The notes below the pieces were generated by a model. The model saw only the letters and a list, made by a program, of their open reading frames with translations. It did no database searches and was not told the DNA's origin. DNA of 52,019 nt from Solobacterium sp. (GTDB lineage Bacteria > Bacillota_I > Bacilli_A > Erysipelotrichales > Erysipelotrichaceae), in the NCBI GenBank assembly GCA_022486705.1, contig JAKVKC010000019.1, positions 1 through 52,019 on the forward strand, written 5' to 3'. How positions within the stretch are numbered: position 1 is the stretch's first letter; the number at the start of each line of letters is the position of its first letter. This document shows, piece by piece, positions 8,903 to 17,154 of this stretch. The translations under genes and the position numbers were made by a program.

Positions 8903-8931
8903 ATAATAAGAGATTTGTTTGGTAAAAACAA
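8903..8931 (-). promoter_or_regulatory. Putative sigma-A promoter of nrdD
   Basis: The minus strand has TTGTTT (8931-8926), exactly 17 bases, then TATTAT (8908-8903). This places the transcript start about 60 bases upstream of the nrdD ATG. Confidence 0.4.
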
Positions 8932-8967
8932 GATGTTTGCTCATGAAAATAATGTAAATTTCTGAAG

Positions 8968-8994
8968 AAAAAAAAGGAAGTTCAATGAACTTCC
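8968..8994 (-). terminator. Intrinsic terminator after the pilin pseudogene
   Basis: On the minus strand GGAAGTT and AACTTCC form a stem followed by eight Ts. The same stem sequence recurs at 9583-9609 after the patatin gene. Confidence 0.75.
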
Positions 8995-9027
8995 CAAAAC
9001 GCCTTTGCCTAAGCCAAAGATGGTCTG

Positions 9028-9512
9028 TCATGAAATGACGGTCGTTTCTTTAGTCTTTCGATTGTATGCCGTGATGCTCTGGCGTCCTTCGCGATAATCA
9101 GCCGTGATCCAATAAATGCCGTCTTTGGAAAGATAGTAAATGACCCGCAGGGAACAGCTGCTTGAATCGACATAGATGATCGCTCTGTTCTTATAGGTAA
9201 GATACTTTGTCTCAAAGTCCCATGACTGCGGTGTTCCGGTGCCGATCTCAAAGCAATTGTCATGCGGCTTATCCCGGATCTGTGACATGTTTCATGCCAT
9301 CCATATACGGTTCCATCATCGCTTCCAGTTCTCGCTTGTCATTGCCGGACGTATTCACTTTGGTATGATCTTTCTGCCAATCGATCAGACCGTACGGAGA
9401 CGCCGCATAGATCGTGCGGTATGCTTACCGCGGCAAGCACGCCGATGATCGCAATCGTGATCAATAGTTCAGCTAAAGTAAAGCCGCGCCTGCCATGATG
9501 TCTTCGTGCCAT
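9028..9512 (-). pseudogene. Type IV pilin-like gene broken by two frameshifts
   Basis: Translation from the ATG at 9512 (AAAGGAG site, good spacing) gives a classic prepilin N-terminus: basic leader MARRHHGRRG, then FTLAELLITIAIIGVLAAV, the type III signal cut by a prepilin peptidase. The frame then fails near 9425-9440. A second frame carries YRTIYAASPYGLIDWQK to TDPG and stops near 9289. A third carries the C-terminal part (DNCFEIGTG...KETTVIS) to 9028. So one gene is spread over all three frames. No other pilus or competence genes are nearby. It is most likely a decaying pseudopilin gene; sequencing error in two places is the alternative. Confidence 0.75.
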
Positions 9513-9582
9513 TTCTTTCTCCTTTGTGTGTGCAATGGGACATCTGATATCTTATCTGCAGTGTATCGTATCTGCACGCATT

Positions 9583-9609
9583 AAAAAAAAGGAAGTTTAC
9601 TGAACTTCC
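9583..9609 (-). terminator. Intrinsic terminator of the patatin gene
   Basis: On the minus strand GGAAGTT, loop CAGTA and AACTTCC are followed by eight Ts. The stem overlaps the stop codon of the patatin gene. Confidence 0.75.
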
Positions 9610-10454
9610 CAGAATTCCTTCATCTGTGCCAAAGCTTCCTGACCTGCCTGCCGTCCTTCTTCATAGACTCTCTTCTTCTCTTTTGGATCATGGCAGATCG
9701 AGCTGATATGCAGAGCAGTCCGCGGACGGATCACCAGGATCTCGCCTTTTCTTTCCTGTTCCAGGATCTCATCGATCTCCCGATTGTAGTCATCATGGCG
9801 CGTGACAAGTTTCTCATATACAGCTGGATATCTCTGCAGTCCTCTTTTAAAGATCTTCAGTTTATTTTCACTGTATGGCTTCTTTACATAGTCTCTGGGC
9901 TGGGTCAGGACCACAATGCAGCGGTCATAGCCGATGCCTTCCATGAAGTGCAGCGGAATGCTGTCGCTGATGCCGCCATCCAGCAGGGTAAAGCCATCTG
10001 CCTTCACTGGACGCGAGGCAATCGGCATCGAGGCCGATCCCTGGATCCAAGCTAGATCGCTCTCTCCGCCATCGGAGCACTTATGATACAGCGGATGTCC
10101 ATTCTTTACATTGGTCGCAACTGCATAGAATTCCATAGGACTTTTGGCAAAGGTATCCACATCCCAATAATCCAGTTTCTTCGGCAGGATCTGATAGTCA
10201 TATTCCCCGCCATACAGATCGCCTGTCTTCAGCCAGGAAAGCACGCTGCAGTAGCGCCAGTCCTTGGAAAAGCGCAGGTTGTAGCGGATCGCCCGGCCGA
10301 TCTGATGCGACTTGATATTGCAGCCAAAGCATGCCCCTGCGGATACCCCCACGCATCCATCCGGTTCAATGCCATTCTCCATCATGATATCCAGAACGCC
10401 TGCCGTGAACATGCCCCGCATGGCACCGCCCTCTAAGACCAATCCTTTTTTCAT
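9597..10454 (-). CDS. Patatin-like phospholipase
   Basis: The 285-residue protein has all patatin marks: the glycine-rich oxyanion loop LEGGAMRG near the N-terminus, the nucleophile elbow GVSAG (serine) near residue 37, and the catalytic aspartate in LLDGGISDSIP. These enzymes are Ser-Asp dyad lipid acyl hydrolases. No signal peptide is seen, so it is probably cytosolic or membrane-associated. I use the ATG at 10454, which places EGGAMRG at the normal distance from the start; the longer frame to 10517 adds 21 residues without support. Related to the YjjU/RssA type. It appears monocistronic. Confidence 0.9.
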   Translation of the reverse strand: MKKGLVLEGGAMRGMFTAGVLDIMMENGIEPDGCVGVSAGACFGCNIKSHQIGRAIRYNLRFSKDWRYCSVLSWLKTGDLYGGEYDYQILPKKLDYWDVDTFAKSPMEFYAVATNVKNGHPLYHKCSDGGESDLAWIQGSASMPIASRPVKADGFTLLDGGISDSIPLHFMEGIGYDRCIVVLTQPRDYVKKPYSENKLKIFKRGLQRYPAVYEKLVTRHDDYNREIDEILEQERKGEILVIRPRTALHISSICHDPKEKKRVYEEGRQAGQEALAQMKEFWEVQ

Positions 10455-10546
10455 ATAGCGCACCGCCTTTTCTTCCGTGTTATGATAGCATAATTTTTCC
10501 CGTGAAATGGCCGACATATAAAAAGATCTGTCAATGATGCGGCAGA

Positions 10547-11359
10547 TCAGTGATGTTTCTTACGATGATATTCTGCATATGCCATAGCGATCACCCGGGC
10601 GGTCAGATCGAACTGCAGCGGATGGGATACATAGCTGTGGTTGTCAGGGATCACAATGCATTCATTGATATACGGAAGCTTTAAGGCATTCTGATTGCCG
10701 GTGATCATCCAGATCCTGAGATCATTGAGCTTCTTCATATTGCCTTGGTTCTCAAACAGTCTTTCAAAAAAAGCACCGCTGTTGGAAAAACAGATCACAA
10801 GATCATTGGCCCGCGCTCTTTCAATCGCATTGATCTGCAGAGAGAATCTACTCGGCACCCGCATGACCTTATCAGAAAAAAGCATATCCTGCTGCAGATT
10901 GACTGCTGGATTCATGGCCTGCATGGATCCGAACAGAATGATGTTGCGGCGCTCTTCCATTTCTTTGACGAGCTTGTCGATCTGCTGATAGTCCAGAGCT
11001 TCATCCAAACGTGCGACCTGCTCACTGACGCGCCTGAGATAGCTGCGCCCATCGGATGACATCAAAGGGACATCGAATTTCTCCGGTGATTTCAATCTGA
11101 CTGCCTGCAGTTCTTCCTTCATTTCCTGAAAGTCTTCCAAGCCTGCTTTGCGGCAGAATCTGCTCAGCGTGCTCTTGGATACTTCACAGGCATCCGAGAT
11201 CTCTTGGATCGAAGCACCTTTCAGATGCTTCATGTGATCCAGGATATATCTTGCAATAATATAATCTACACTGTCTGGATTCTCATTGTTGATCAGTTCC
11301 AAAAGAATATAGGGAAGCTTTCCTAGGGTCACTCCCTGGATGATTTCTTGTTTTTCCAT
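10547..11359 (-). CDS. RpiR/MurR-family transcriptional regulator
   Basis: The 270-residue protein has an N-terminal HTH of the RpiR type (ASIQEISDACEVSKSTLSRF, about residues 50-70) and a C-terminal SIS sugar-phosphate-binding domain (ILFGSMQAMN, DLVICFSNSGAFFERLFE). RpiR proteins usually control sugar or amino-sugar phosphate genes. No such operon adjoins it, so the target is unclear. The ATG lies close to the upstream gene on the same strand, 39 bases from the end of the GTPase-NYN gene, so they may be co-transcribed. Confidence 0.87.
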   Translation of the reverse strand: MEKQEIIQGVTLGKLPYILLELINNENPDSVDYIIARYILDHMKHLKGASIQEISDACEVSKSTLSRFCRKAGLEDFQEMKEELQAVRLKSPEKFDVPLMSSDGRSYLRRVSEQVARLDEALDYQQIDKLVKEMEERRNIILFGSMQAMNPAVNLQQDMLFSDKVMRVPSRFSLQINAIERARANDLVICFSNSGAFFERLFENQGNMKKLNDLRIWMITGNQNALKLPYINECIVIPDNHSYVSHPLQFDLTARVIAMAYAEYHRKKHH

Positions 11360-11398
11360 ATTCTTATTGTAACTTTTTTTCTTTAAAAAATCCTATTC

Positions 11399-13897
11399 TC
11401 AAAGATGTTCGCTCTTTTCTTTGATCTGACGATCCGCAAAAGCGATCCGTTCATGCATTTCACGAGCAGAGATCCGTAAGGCTCCTTGGGAGAAAACGGC
11501 ATTCTGGATCAGTCCGTCTGAAGTAGCTACCGATAAAGCATAGATCCCGCGGTATCTGTATCCGGCGCTTTCGATCCAGGCATCGGCAGTCTCATCCGTC
11601 TTCGTATAGACGATCGTCAGATCTTTCTTTTTGATCACAGAACCAGGATTGTCCTTTTTCAGATAGCCGTCAAAGACAACGATCATCGCATCTTTTGTAT
11701 AGGCCTGATAATTCTGCAGGATCGCAAGAAGTGTATTTCTGGCCGCATAGAGGTCTTCTTTGACGAGATCTTTTGTCTCTGGCCAATCATAGATCATGTT
11801 GTAGCCATCGATGATCAGCAGTGAAGGAAGATGCGGTGCTGCTCTCTTTCTGCTTTCTTTTTCATCTTTCTGAACAGCGGAATGCATCTCCTTTGATGCA
11901 TTGCGGTTATTGGAAGAAGCGCTCTGCAGGATGGCATGAAGATCTTCTTCGGCAACTTTGACCGTCTCTGTATGATAGCTGGCGCTGCTCTCTTTCTTCA
12001 GCTGAATGTCCATCTGCGCATCTGCTTCCGCCCAGCCAGCATTGTATCCGGTGCCATTGGCACAGAAGACAGAGTCTGCTGGATTCTTCAGATCCATCTG
12101 CGGATCATAGCCGATCTCAGCGATGATCGAAGCAGCGTCCAAGCATGGATGGTATCCTTCAAAGGATGACGTATATCGTCCCGATCCTTTTGTATAGGCA
12201 ATGACTTCATTCTGATAATTGACCATCATGCGGACCGGTCCGCGGCCGGAAATATTCATCCAGCCATTTTCCTGTTCGCTTACTTTTACATCTGCGTGCC
12301 TCTGCTGCAGATCAAAGAGCGCTCTGCTCAGAAAGGCTGCCGGTACACTGAGCACAAAGCTGTCATATGGTTCCAATAAGACACTGTCTGCTTTCATCAA
12401 TGCCTGGCGCACAGCCCGCAGAGATGCTTGGCGGAAGTCACCGCCGCTGGTATGTTTGATACTGCCTTTGCCCGCGATCAGCGTGATCCTGACGTCCGTC
12501 AGCGGCGACCCGCTCAAAACACCAAGATGTCTCTTTCGCTGCAGAGAAGAAAGAATAGAACGCTGCCATGAGGCATTCAGTTCATCGCTGCTGCAGGCGG
12601 TATCGATCACGATCCCGCTGCCTGCCGGCAATGGCTCTAAATGCAGATGTACCTCTGCATAGTGGCGCAGCGGTTCAAAGTGCCCTGCCCCATCTGCTGC
12701 TGAAGCAATCGTCTCCTGATACAGGATCTCCCCAGTGCCGAAGCCGACCGTGATGCCGCTGCTCTCCAGGATCTTTTTCTGCAGCACTTCTTTCTGCATT
12801 TCGCCCATGATCTGTACTTGGATCTTCTGGCTCTTTTCATCAATGGATACCTGGAGCTGAGGATCTTCCGCAGCAAGCTGCTTCATAGTCTCCGCCAGTG
12901 CCAATGCATTTGCGTGTTCATCATTGACCAATTCATATGTCATGCATGCCTGCAGCAGAGGATGTCCCGTCTTTTCTTCAAAGCCAAGTCCATCGCCTGC
13001 TTCTGCGCTGTTCAATCCTTTGACGGCAATGACATCGCCCGCTTCTGCTTCTTTGCACGCATCATACTGGGCACCTTGATACATGCGTATCGCATCGATC
13101 TTTTCTGTTTCTCCGATCTTTTCTTTGACCGCGATCCGGCCGCCGGTGATCTTCAGATGCGCTAAACGCTCGCCCTGTTCATCCATCGAGATCTTATAGA
13201 CCTTGGCGCCAAAAGCTTCTGGATAGATCCGCTCCGGTGCCATCTTTACCAAAAGATCCAGCAGTGCATCGATGCCATCCATCTTCAGGGCCGAACCAAA
13301 AAGGACCGGAAAGATCTTTCGCTGATAAAAAGCACAGCGTATCGCTTCTTCACTGAGATGTCCTGTTTCTGTATATTCTTCCAGCATGGCATCATCGCAG
13401 AGAGATGCCTCTTCCTCGGTATCTGCTTCCTGAAAGGCAATGCACGCATCAGAGCATTTTGTCTGCAGATCTTTGATCAGCTGTTCCTTGGGCAGAAAAG
13501 AAATATCCATTTTATTGATAAAGACAAGTACCGGAATATGGTAGTGTGCTAAGCATTTCCATATTGTCTCGGTATGAGACTGTACGCCATCCTGTCCATT
13601 GATCACAACAACCGCAAGATCAAGAATAGCTAAGCTCCGTTCCATTTCACTGGAAAAGTCTGCGTGCCCTGGCGTATCGATCAGATAGAATCTCGTATCT
13701 TTATAATCAAAGTGTGCTTCCTTGGCATAGATCGTAATGCCATGTGCTCTTTCTTCAGCATCATAATCCATGACGGTATCGCGATGATCTACCCGTCCTA
13801 ATTTTCGGATCGCACCGCTCTGGTACAGCATTGCTTCAATGCATGTTGTTTTTCCGGCATCGACATGAGCCACAATGCCTACTGTCTGTTTCTTCAT
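11399..13897 (-). CDS. TetM/EF-G-like translation GTPase fused to a YacP/Rae1-type NYN nuclease
   Basis: The 832-residue protein starts as a ribosomal-protection-type GTPase: P-loop AHVDAGKTT, switch I ERAHGITI, DTPGHADF and NKMD, then EF-G-like domains II-V (for example LLEPYDSFVLSVP and the closing FEGYHPC). A charged linker leads to an NYN domain (about residues 690-832) with SLLIIDGYNMIYDW, IVVFDGY and VATSDGLIQ, retaining the acidic residues of the YacP/Rae1 fold. TetM-like factors bind the ribosomal A site and B. subtilis Rae1 cuts mRNA there (family knowledge). A ribosome-targeted nuclease is therefore a reasonable inference. Tetracycline resistance cannot be inferred. I take the ATG at 13897; a TTG at 13915 is possible. 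Confidence 0.85.
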   Translation of the reverse strand: MKKQTVGIVAHVDAGKTTCIEAMLYQSGAIRKLGRVDHRDTVMDYDAEERAHGITIYAKEAHFDYKDTRFYLIDTPGHADFSSEMERSLAILDLAVVVINGQDGVQSHTETIWKCLAHYHIPVLVFINKMDISFLPKEQLIKDLQTKCSDACIAFQEADTEEEASLCDDAMLEEYTETGHLSEEAIRCAFYQRKIFPVLFGSALKMDGIDALLDLLVKMAPERIYPEAFGAKVYKISMDEQGERLAHLKITGGRIAVKEKIGETEKIDAIRMYQGAQYDACKEAEAGDVIAVKGLNSAEAGDGLGFEEKTGHPLLQACMTYELVNDEHANALALAETMKQLAAEDPQLQVSIDEKSQKIQVQIMGEMQKEVLQKKILESSGITVGFGTGEILYQETIASAADGAGHFEPLRHYAEVHLHLEPLPAGSGIVIDTACSSDELNASWQRSILSSLQRKRHLGVLSGSPLTDVRITLIAGKGSIKHTSGGDFRQASLRAVRQALMKADSVLLEPYDSFVLSVPAAFLSRALFDLQQRHADVKVSEQENGWMNISGRGPVRMMVNYQNEVIAYTKGSGRYTSSFEGYHPCLDAASIIAEIGYDPQMDLKNPADSVFCANGTGYNAGWAEADAQMDIQLKKESSASYHTETVKVAEEDLHAILQSASSNNRNASKEMHSAVQKDEKESRKRAAPHLPSLLIIDGYNMIYDWPETKDLVKEDLYAARNTLLAILQNYQAYTKDAMIVVFDGYLKKDNPGSVIKKKDLTIVYTKTDETADAWIESAGYRYRGIYALSVATSDGLIQNAVFSQGALRISAREMHERIAFADRQIKEKSEHL

Positions 13898-13916
13898 TGC
13901 CCTATTATATAGCAAA

Positions 13917-13936
13917 GGCCCACACTGCTGTGAGCC
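13917..13936 (-). terminator. Weak terminator-like hairpin
   Basis: On the minus strand GGCTCACA and TGTGGGCC pair (one wobble) around a 4-base loop, followed only by TTTGCTATAT. It sits between the DUF349 gene and the GTPase-NYN gene and probably gives partial termination. Confidence 0.45.
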
Positions 13937-13945
13937 TCTGTCTGT

Positions 13946-15304
13946 TCATTCACTTGCTTTCTTCTTTAATTCCGCGATCTCATTCTCTTTGTCTGTCTTT
14001 TCATCTTTTTTGACATAGAGCGTATCTTCAACATCCTTTTCCATGGCTGGATTCGGTACAACTGTCAGACGGTATTCCAGGTCTTCAATTTCTTTATTGA
14101 TCTTTTCCAGTTCTGTCTGTGCCTTAGCGAGATCTGCTTCTACCGCATTGGTGAAGATCTGTTTCTTAGCGCTCCAGAATTCTTCTTTTGCTTTGGTAAA
14201 GGTATCCCACAGAGCATCATTCTGATCCTGTCCCGAGAAGCCTGCCTTGCGCCATTCAACATCGCACTGCTTCATTCTCTGGGTCGCACTTCTGCCATAG
14301 TCCTTTTTGGCCGCGATCTCTTTGACTTCTTCGATCAGCTTCTGCTTTGTTTCCGCAGACTTTCTGAACTGCAGATTTCTTTCATCAAAGTACTTTGCCC
14401 GGGCATCAAAGAACTGTCTGCGCAGGCCATTGAATTCTTCCCATAAAGCATCATCGGTATCTTTGCCAGCATTGCCGGCTGCTTTCCATTCATCAAACAA
14501 TGCATTGATCTTTTCATTGGTCTCTTTGAAGTTCGTGGCATGTTCGACCAGATCCTTGGTCTTGGCAATGATCTCTTTCTTCTTGGTCTCTGCTTCACCG
14601 CGGGTCTCATTGGCATGTTCATTGTATTCTTTCTGCTTCTCACGCAGGGTATGGTCGATGCTGCGCAGATGGTCAAAGAATTCATCATCCTTTTCACGGC
14701 CGGCCGTACCAAGTTCAAGCATGCTGTCCTTCAGCTTATCCAATTCATTTCTGGCATTGCGGAAGTTCTGTGCATCCAGCAGCTGATCTGCCTGAGCAGA
14801 GAGCTCACTTTTTGCTGTGATGTTCTGCTGGATCTCCTGCAGCTTTGGTTCATAAGAAGCAAGTGCCTTTTCATAGCGCTTGATCGTATCCTTTTCAGCT
14901 GGGACATCCCATACTGTGAGAGCATTCCAAGCTTCTTTGATCTCATTGAGAGCTGCTTCATCGCTGCTGCCTTCCTGGATCATCGCTTCCAGCTTTCTGG
15001 CCAATTCGACCTTCTGCTCCAGCTGCTGCTTCATGACATCCAAAGCATTCTCTTTGTATTCTGTGCCGTATTCCGTACTGCCGCCTTCTGCTTTTGAATG
15101 CGTCCAAGCGAACATCCGGTAGTCCCCTTTGATCTCAATGCCCGACCATGTGCCATGGCCATCGTCAACGCCTTCCTTTGGAGGAACTGCTTTTCCATTT
15201 TCATCCTGAGCACCGTACATGATCTCAACGGTGTTGCCGCCGAAAGTCTTGTACTTTCTGATCTTGGTCTTTGCAAATTCATCATTCAATTCAGGCTTAT
15301 TCAT
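13946..15304 (-). CDS. DUF349-repeat protein
   Basis: The 452-residue, highly charged, mostly helical protein has several DUF349 repeats. Each shows the motif DALWEEFNGLRRQFFDARAK or DALWDTFTKAKEEFWSAKKQ, a conserved W-x-x-F followed by FF or FW in an amphipathic helix. An unusual N-terminal segment of about 85 residues (KIRKYKTFGGNTVEIMYG to WTHSKAEGG) precedes the repeats. The C-terminus is a coiled coil ending in lysines. The family's molecular role is not settled. AAGGAG precedes the ATG. It follows the dhuD-dhuI unit after a terminator, so it is probably transcribed separately. Confidence 0.75.
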   Translation of the reverse strand: MNKPELNDEFAKTKIRKYKTFGGNTVEIMYGAQDENGKAVPPKEGVDDGHGTWSGIEIKGDYRMFAWTHSKAEGGSTEYGTEYKENALDVMKQQLEQKVELARKLEAMIQEGSSDEAALNEIKEAWNALTVWDVPAEKDTIKRYEKALASYEPKLQEIQQNITAKSELSAQADQLLDAQNFRNARNELDKLKDSMLELGTAGREKDDEFFDHLRSIDHTLREKQKEYNEHANETRGEAETKKKEIIAKTKDLVEHATNFKETNEKINALFDEWKAAGNAGKDTDDALWEEFNGLRRQFFDARAKYFDERNLQFRKSAETKQKLIEEVKEIAAKKDYGRSATQRMKQCDVEWRKAGFSGQDQNDALWDTFTKAKEEFWSAKKQIFTNAVEADLAKAQTELEKINKEIEDLEYRLTVVPNPAMEKDVEDTLYVKKDEKTDKENEIAELKKKASE

Positions 15305-15362
15305 ATTTCATTCTCCTTACTGATACGTAGGTTATTTTCTCACAAATGGGCGCAAACTACAA

Positions 15363-15384
15363 AAGAAAAAGCGGATTGCCCGCT
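15363..15384 (-). terminator. Intrinsic terminator after dhuI
   Basis: On the minus strand AGCGG and CCGCT form a short stem followed by TTTTTCTTTT, three bases past the dhuI stop codon. Confidence 0.6.
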
Positions 15385-15386
15385 CT

Positions 15387-16025
15387 TTACTTTGTATATC
15401 TGCTGACGATCTCCAAATAGGAAGGATCTTTGCAGTCCCGTTTGAAGTATTCCTGGAAGTGCTTTCCAGCAAGTGCACCGCGCACAAGTTCCGGATCCAA
15501 TTCCTTCAGGATCTCAGGCAGAGGACGGAAAGCCGCTGCTCTGACGCTGTCCAGGATCTTCTTGTTCCGCTGTTCCGGCACAGCTCTTTCCTTCGGATAG
15601 CCGCCGCCTGGTTCTTCCGCAAACAGCTTTTCAAAGATGTACTGCAGATTCAGATCGCCGCCCCAGCCGAAGCCTAAAGCATAAGGCAGAGCGACCGCAT
15701 TGCCGGCATTGATCTGTGAGAAAGTATACGCATCCAAAGGATGTTCAATATGTCCGCAGATCACGCCAGGGAAACTGTTCAGGGCAAGCATTGCTCCTTC
15801 GCCCGTCCCGCAGCCGGTAACGACAAAGTCCGCCGCACCGCTGTTCAGAAGGACAGCAGCCAGGATGCCATTCTGCACATACGTAAGCTGTGCTTCATCC
15901 TCAGCACTGTACATGCCATAGTTGATCACTTCATGGCCCATCGGTTCCGCAGCGGTCTTCAGAGCATTGCAGATCACGGTATTCTTTGATGCCTGTGAAT
16001 TTTCATTGATTAATGCAATTTTCAT
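15387..16025 (-). CDS. dhuI: RpiB/LacAB-family isomerase, likely DHU isomerase DhuI
   Basis: The 212-residue product matches the RpiB/LacA/LacB fold: MKIALINENSQASKN, LTYVQNG, then VVTGCGTGEGAMLALNSFPG with the family's active-site cysteine. The later GFGWGGDLNL, FAEEPGGGYPKERAVPEQRN and FQEYF match, from memory, the streptococcal DhuI type. That enzyme isomerises 4-deoxy-L-threo-5-hexosulose-uronate from unsaturated glycosaminoglycan or pectin disaccharides and replaces KduI. Location directly downstream of dhuD, the next pathway step, supports this. Unsaturated glucuronyl hydrolase, KDG kinase and aldolase are not in the window. A plain ribose-phosphate isomerase is less likely because of the C-terminal extension. 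Confidence 0.75.
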   Translation of the reverse strand: MKIALINENSQASKNTVICNALKTAAEPMGHEVINYGMYSAEDEAQLTYVQNGILAAVLLNSGAADFVVTGCGTGEGAMLALNSFPGVICGHIEHPLDAYTFSQINAGNAVALPYALGFGWGGDLNLQYIFEKLFAEEPGGGYPKERAVPEQRNKKILDSVRAAAFRPLPEILKELDPELVRGALAGKHFQEYFKRDCKDPSYLEIVSRYTK

Positions 16026-16046
16026 ATTCGTCTCCTCTAAGTCAAA

Positions 16047-16071
16047 GCAGTTCCTTTGTTCAAGGAACTGC
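16047..16071 (-). terminator. Hairpin between dhuD and dhuI
   Basis: A perfect 10-bp stem (GCAGTTCCTT with AAGGAACTGC) and 5-base loop lie between the two genes. On the minus strand only TTTGACTT follows, so it may attenuate transcription or protect the dhuD mRNA end. Confidence 0.5.
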
Positions 16072-16079
16072 CTGTTTTA

Positions 16080-16949
16080 TTATTCAGCCTTTACTTTAAC
16101 GGAAGTATCTTCTTTGATCTCCGTGAACTTGGATTCATCCAGCTGACTTGGATCCTGTCCGATATAGGCAGTGATGCCGCCGTCAATATAGACGACCTGT
16201 CCGTTGATGAAGTCAGATGCTGGGGAAGCAAGGAATACAGCTAAGCCCATCAGATCTTCGGTCTGGCCCCAGCGCTGTGCCGGTGTCTTCGAACGGATAA
16301 AGCGATCAAACGGTGCCATGGAACCATCCGCCTGCTTCTCTCTCAGAGCAGCCGTCTGCGGTGTTGCAATGTAGCCAGGTCCAATCGCATTGCACTGGAT
16401 ATTGTACTGACCATATTCAGAGCAGATGTTTCTTGTCAGCATCTTCAGTCCGCCCTTAGCAGCAGCGTAAGCAGATACTGTCTCACGGCCAAGTTCAGAC
16501 ATCATGGAACATGCATTGATGATCTTGCCGGACTTTCTTGCGATCATATCCGGAAGTACAGCCTTTGAGCAGACAAATGGGCCGCACAGGTCAACATTGA
16601 TGACCTGATCCCACTGCTTCTTGCTCATTTCGACCATTGGGATTCTCTTAATGATGCCCGCATTGTTGACTAAGATATCGATCGGTCCGAACTTTGCTTT
16701 GACATCTGCTACAAACTTAGCAACCGCTGCTTCATCGGTAACATCACAGACCGCACCATATGATTCGATGCCTCTCTCTTTGTAAGCAGCCATGCCCTTA
16801 TCGACCAGTTCCTGGTTGATATCATTGAAAGCGATCTTCGCACCTGCCTGGGCAAATGCTGTCGCATAGGCAAGGCCTAAGCCATAGGATGCACCAGTGA
16901 TCCAGGCAACTTTGCCATCAAGCTTAAATTTATCAAGAATTGTTTCCAT
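16080..16949 (-). CDS. dhuD: SDR oxidoreductase, gluconate 5-dehydrogenase/DhuD type
   Basis: The 289-residue short-chain dehydrogenase has the NAD(P) loop TGASYGLGLAYA, the NNAG motif in LVNNAGIIKR, the catalytic serine in ICSMM-type NACSMMSELG, and the YAAAKGG active site. FNDINQELVDKGMAAYK and IGPGYIATPQTA are typical of streptococcal gluconate 5-dehydrogenase. That enzyme also acts as DhuD, reducing 3-deoxy-D-glycero-2,5-hexodiulosonate to KDG (family knowledge). The tail after YIGQDP is about 20 residues longer than usual. GAGGAGG precedes the ATG. It leads the dhuD-dhuI unit under a promoter with an adjacent palindromic operator. Confidence 0.8.
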   Translation of the reverse strand: METILDKFKLDGKVAWITGASYGLGLAYATAFAQAGAKIAFNDINQELVDKGMAAYKERGIESYGAVCDVTDEAAVAKFVADVKAKFGPIDILVNNAGIIKRIPMVEMSKKQWDQVINVDLCGPFVCSKAVLPDMIARKSGKIINACSMMSELGRETVSAYAAAKGGLKMLTRNICSEYGQYNIQCNAIGPGYIATPQTAALREKQADGSMAPFDRFIRSKTPAQRWGQTEDLMGLAVFLASPASDFINGQVVYIDGGITAYIGQDPSQLDESKFTEIKEDTSVKVKAE

Positions 16950-16974
16950 AGAATCCTCCTCTATTTACTTTTCT

Positions 16975-17003
16975 ACTATAGATGATTCTTTTCTTATATT
17001 CAA
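16975..17003 (-). promoter_or_regulatory. Sigma-A promoter of dhuD-dhuI
   Basis: On the minus strand TTGAAT (17003-16998), 17 bases, then TATAGT (16980-16975), about 25 bases upstream of the dhuD start codon. Confidence 0.55.
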
Positions 17004-17007
17004 GGTA

Positions 17008-17015
17008 AACCGGTT
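17008..17015. promoter_or_regulatory. Palindromic operator upstream of dhuD
   Basis: AACCGGTT lies within TGAACCGGTTTACC (minus strand), four bases upstream of the -35 box. A perfect even palindrome centred on CG is typical of LacI-family operators. A related half-site (GGTTTAC) recurs near 17087. No LacI-type gene is in the window. Confidence 0.4.
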
Positions 17016-17154
17016 CATTATTTTTATTATTTTTTCTAATAACGGTAATTTTTAAGCGTTTATCAGCTCTTTTCTTCAAGTAAAATGGTTTACTGAATTC
17101 CGTCTGCCCGTTCCCTTTTCACACGTGGTACAATAGCTCTTGTGAGGAAATGCC

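Noticed and set aside
8883-8960. NrdR box upstream of nrdD
   Set aside because: The AT-rich sequence contains fragments such as ACACATTGATAA, but no convincing pair of 16-bp NrdR boxes.
13898-13910. TATAAT six bases before the GTPase-NYN ATG as a leaderless promoter
   Set aside because: No -35 or extended -10 accompanies it, and an ATATAAT string is common in this DNA.
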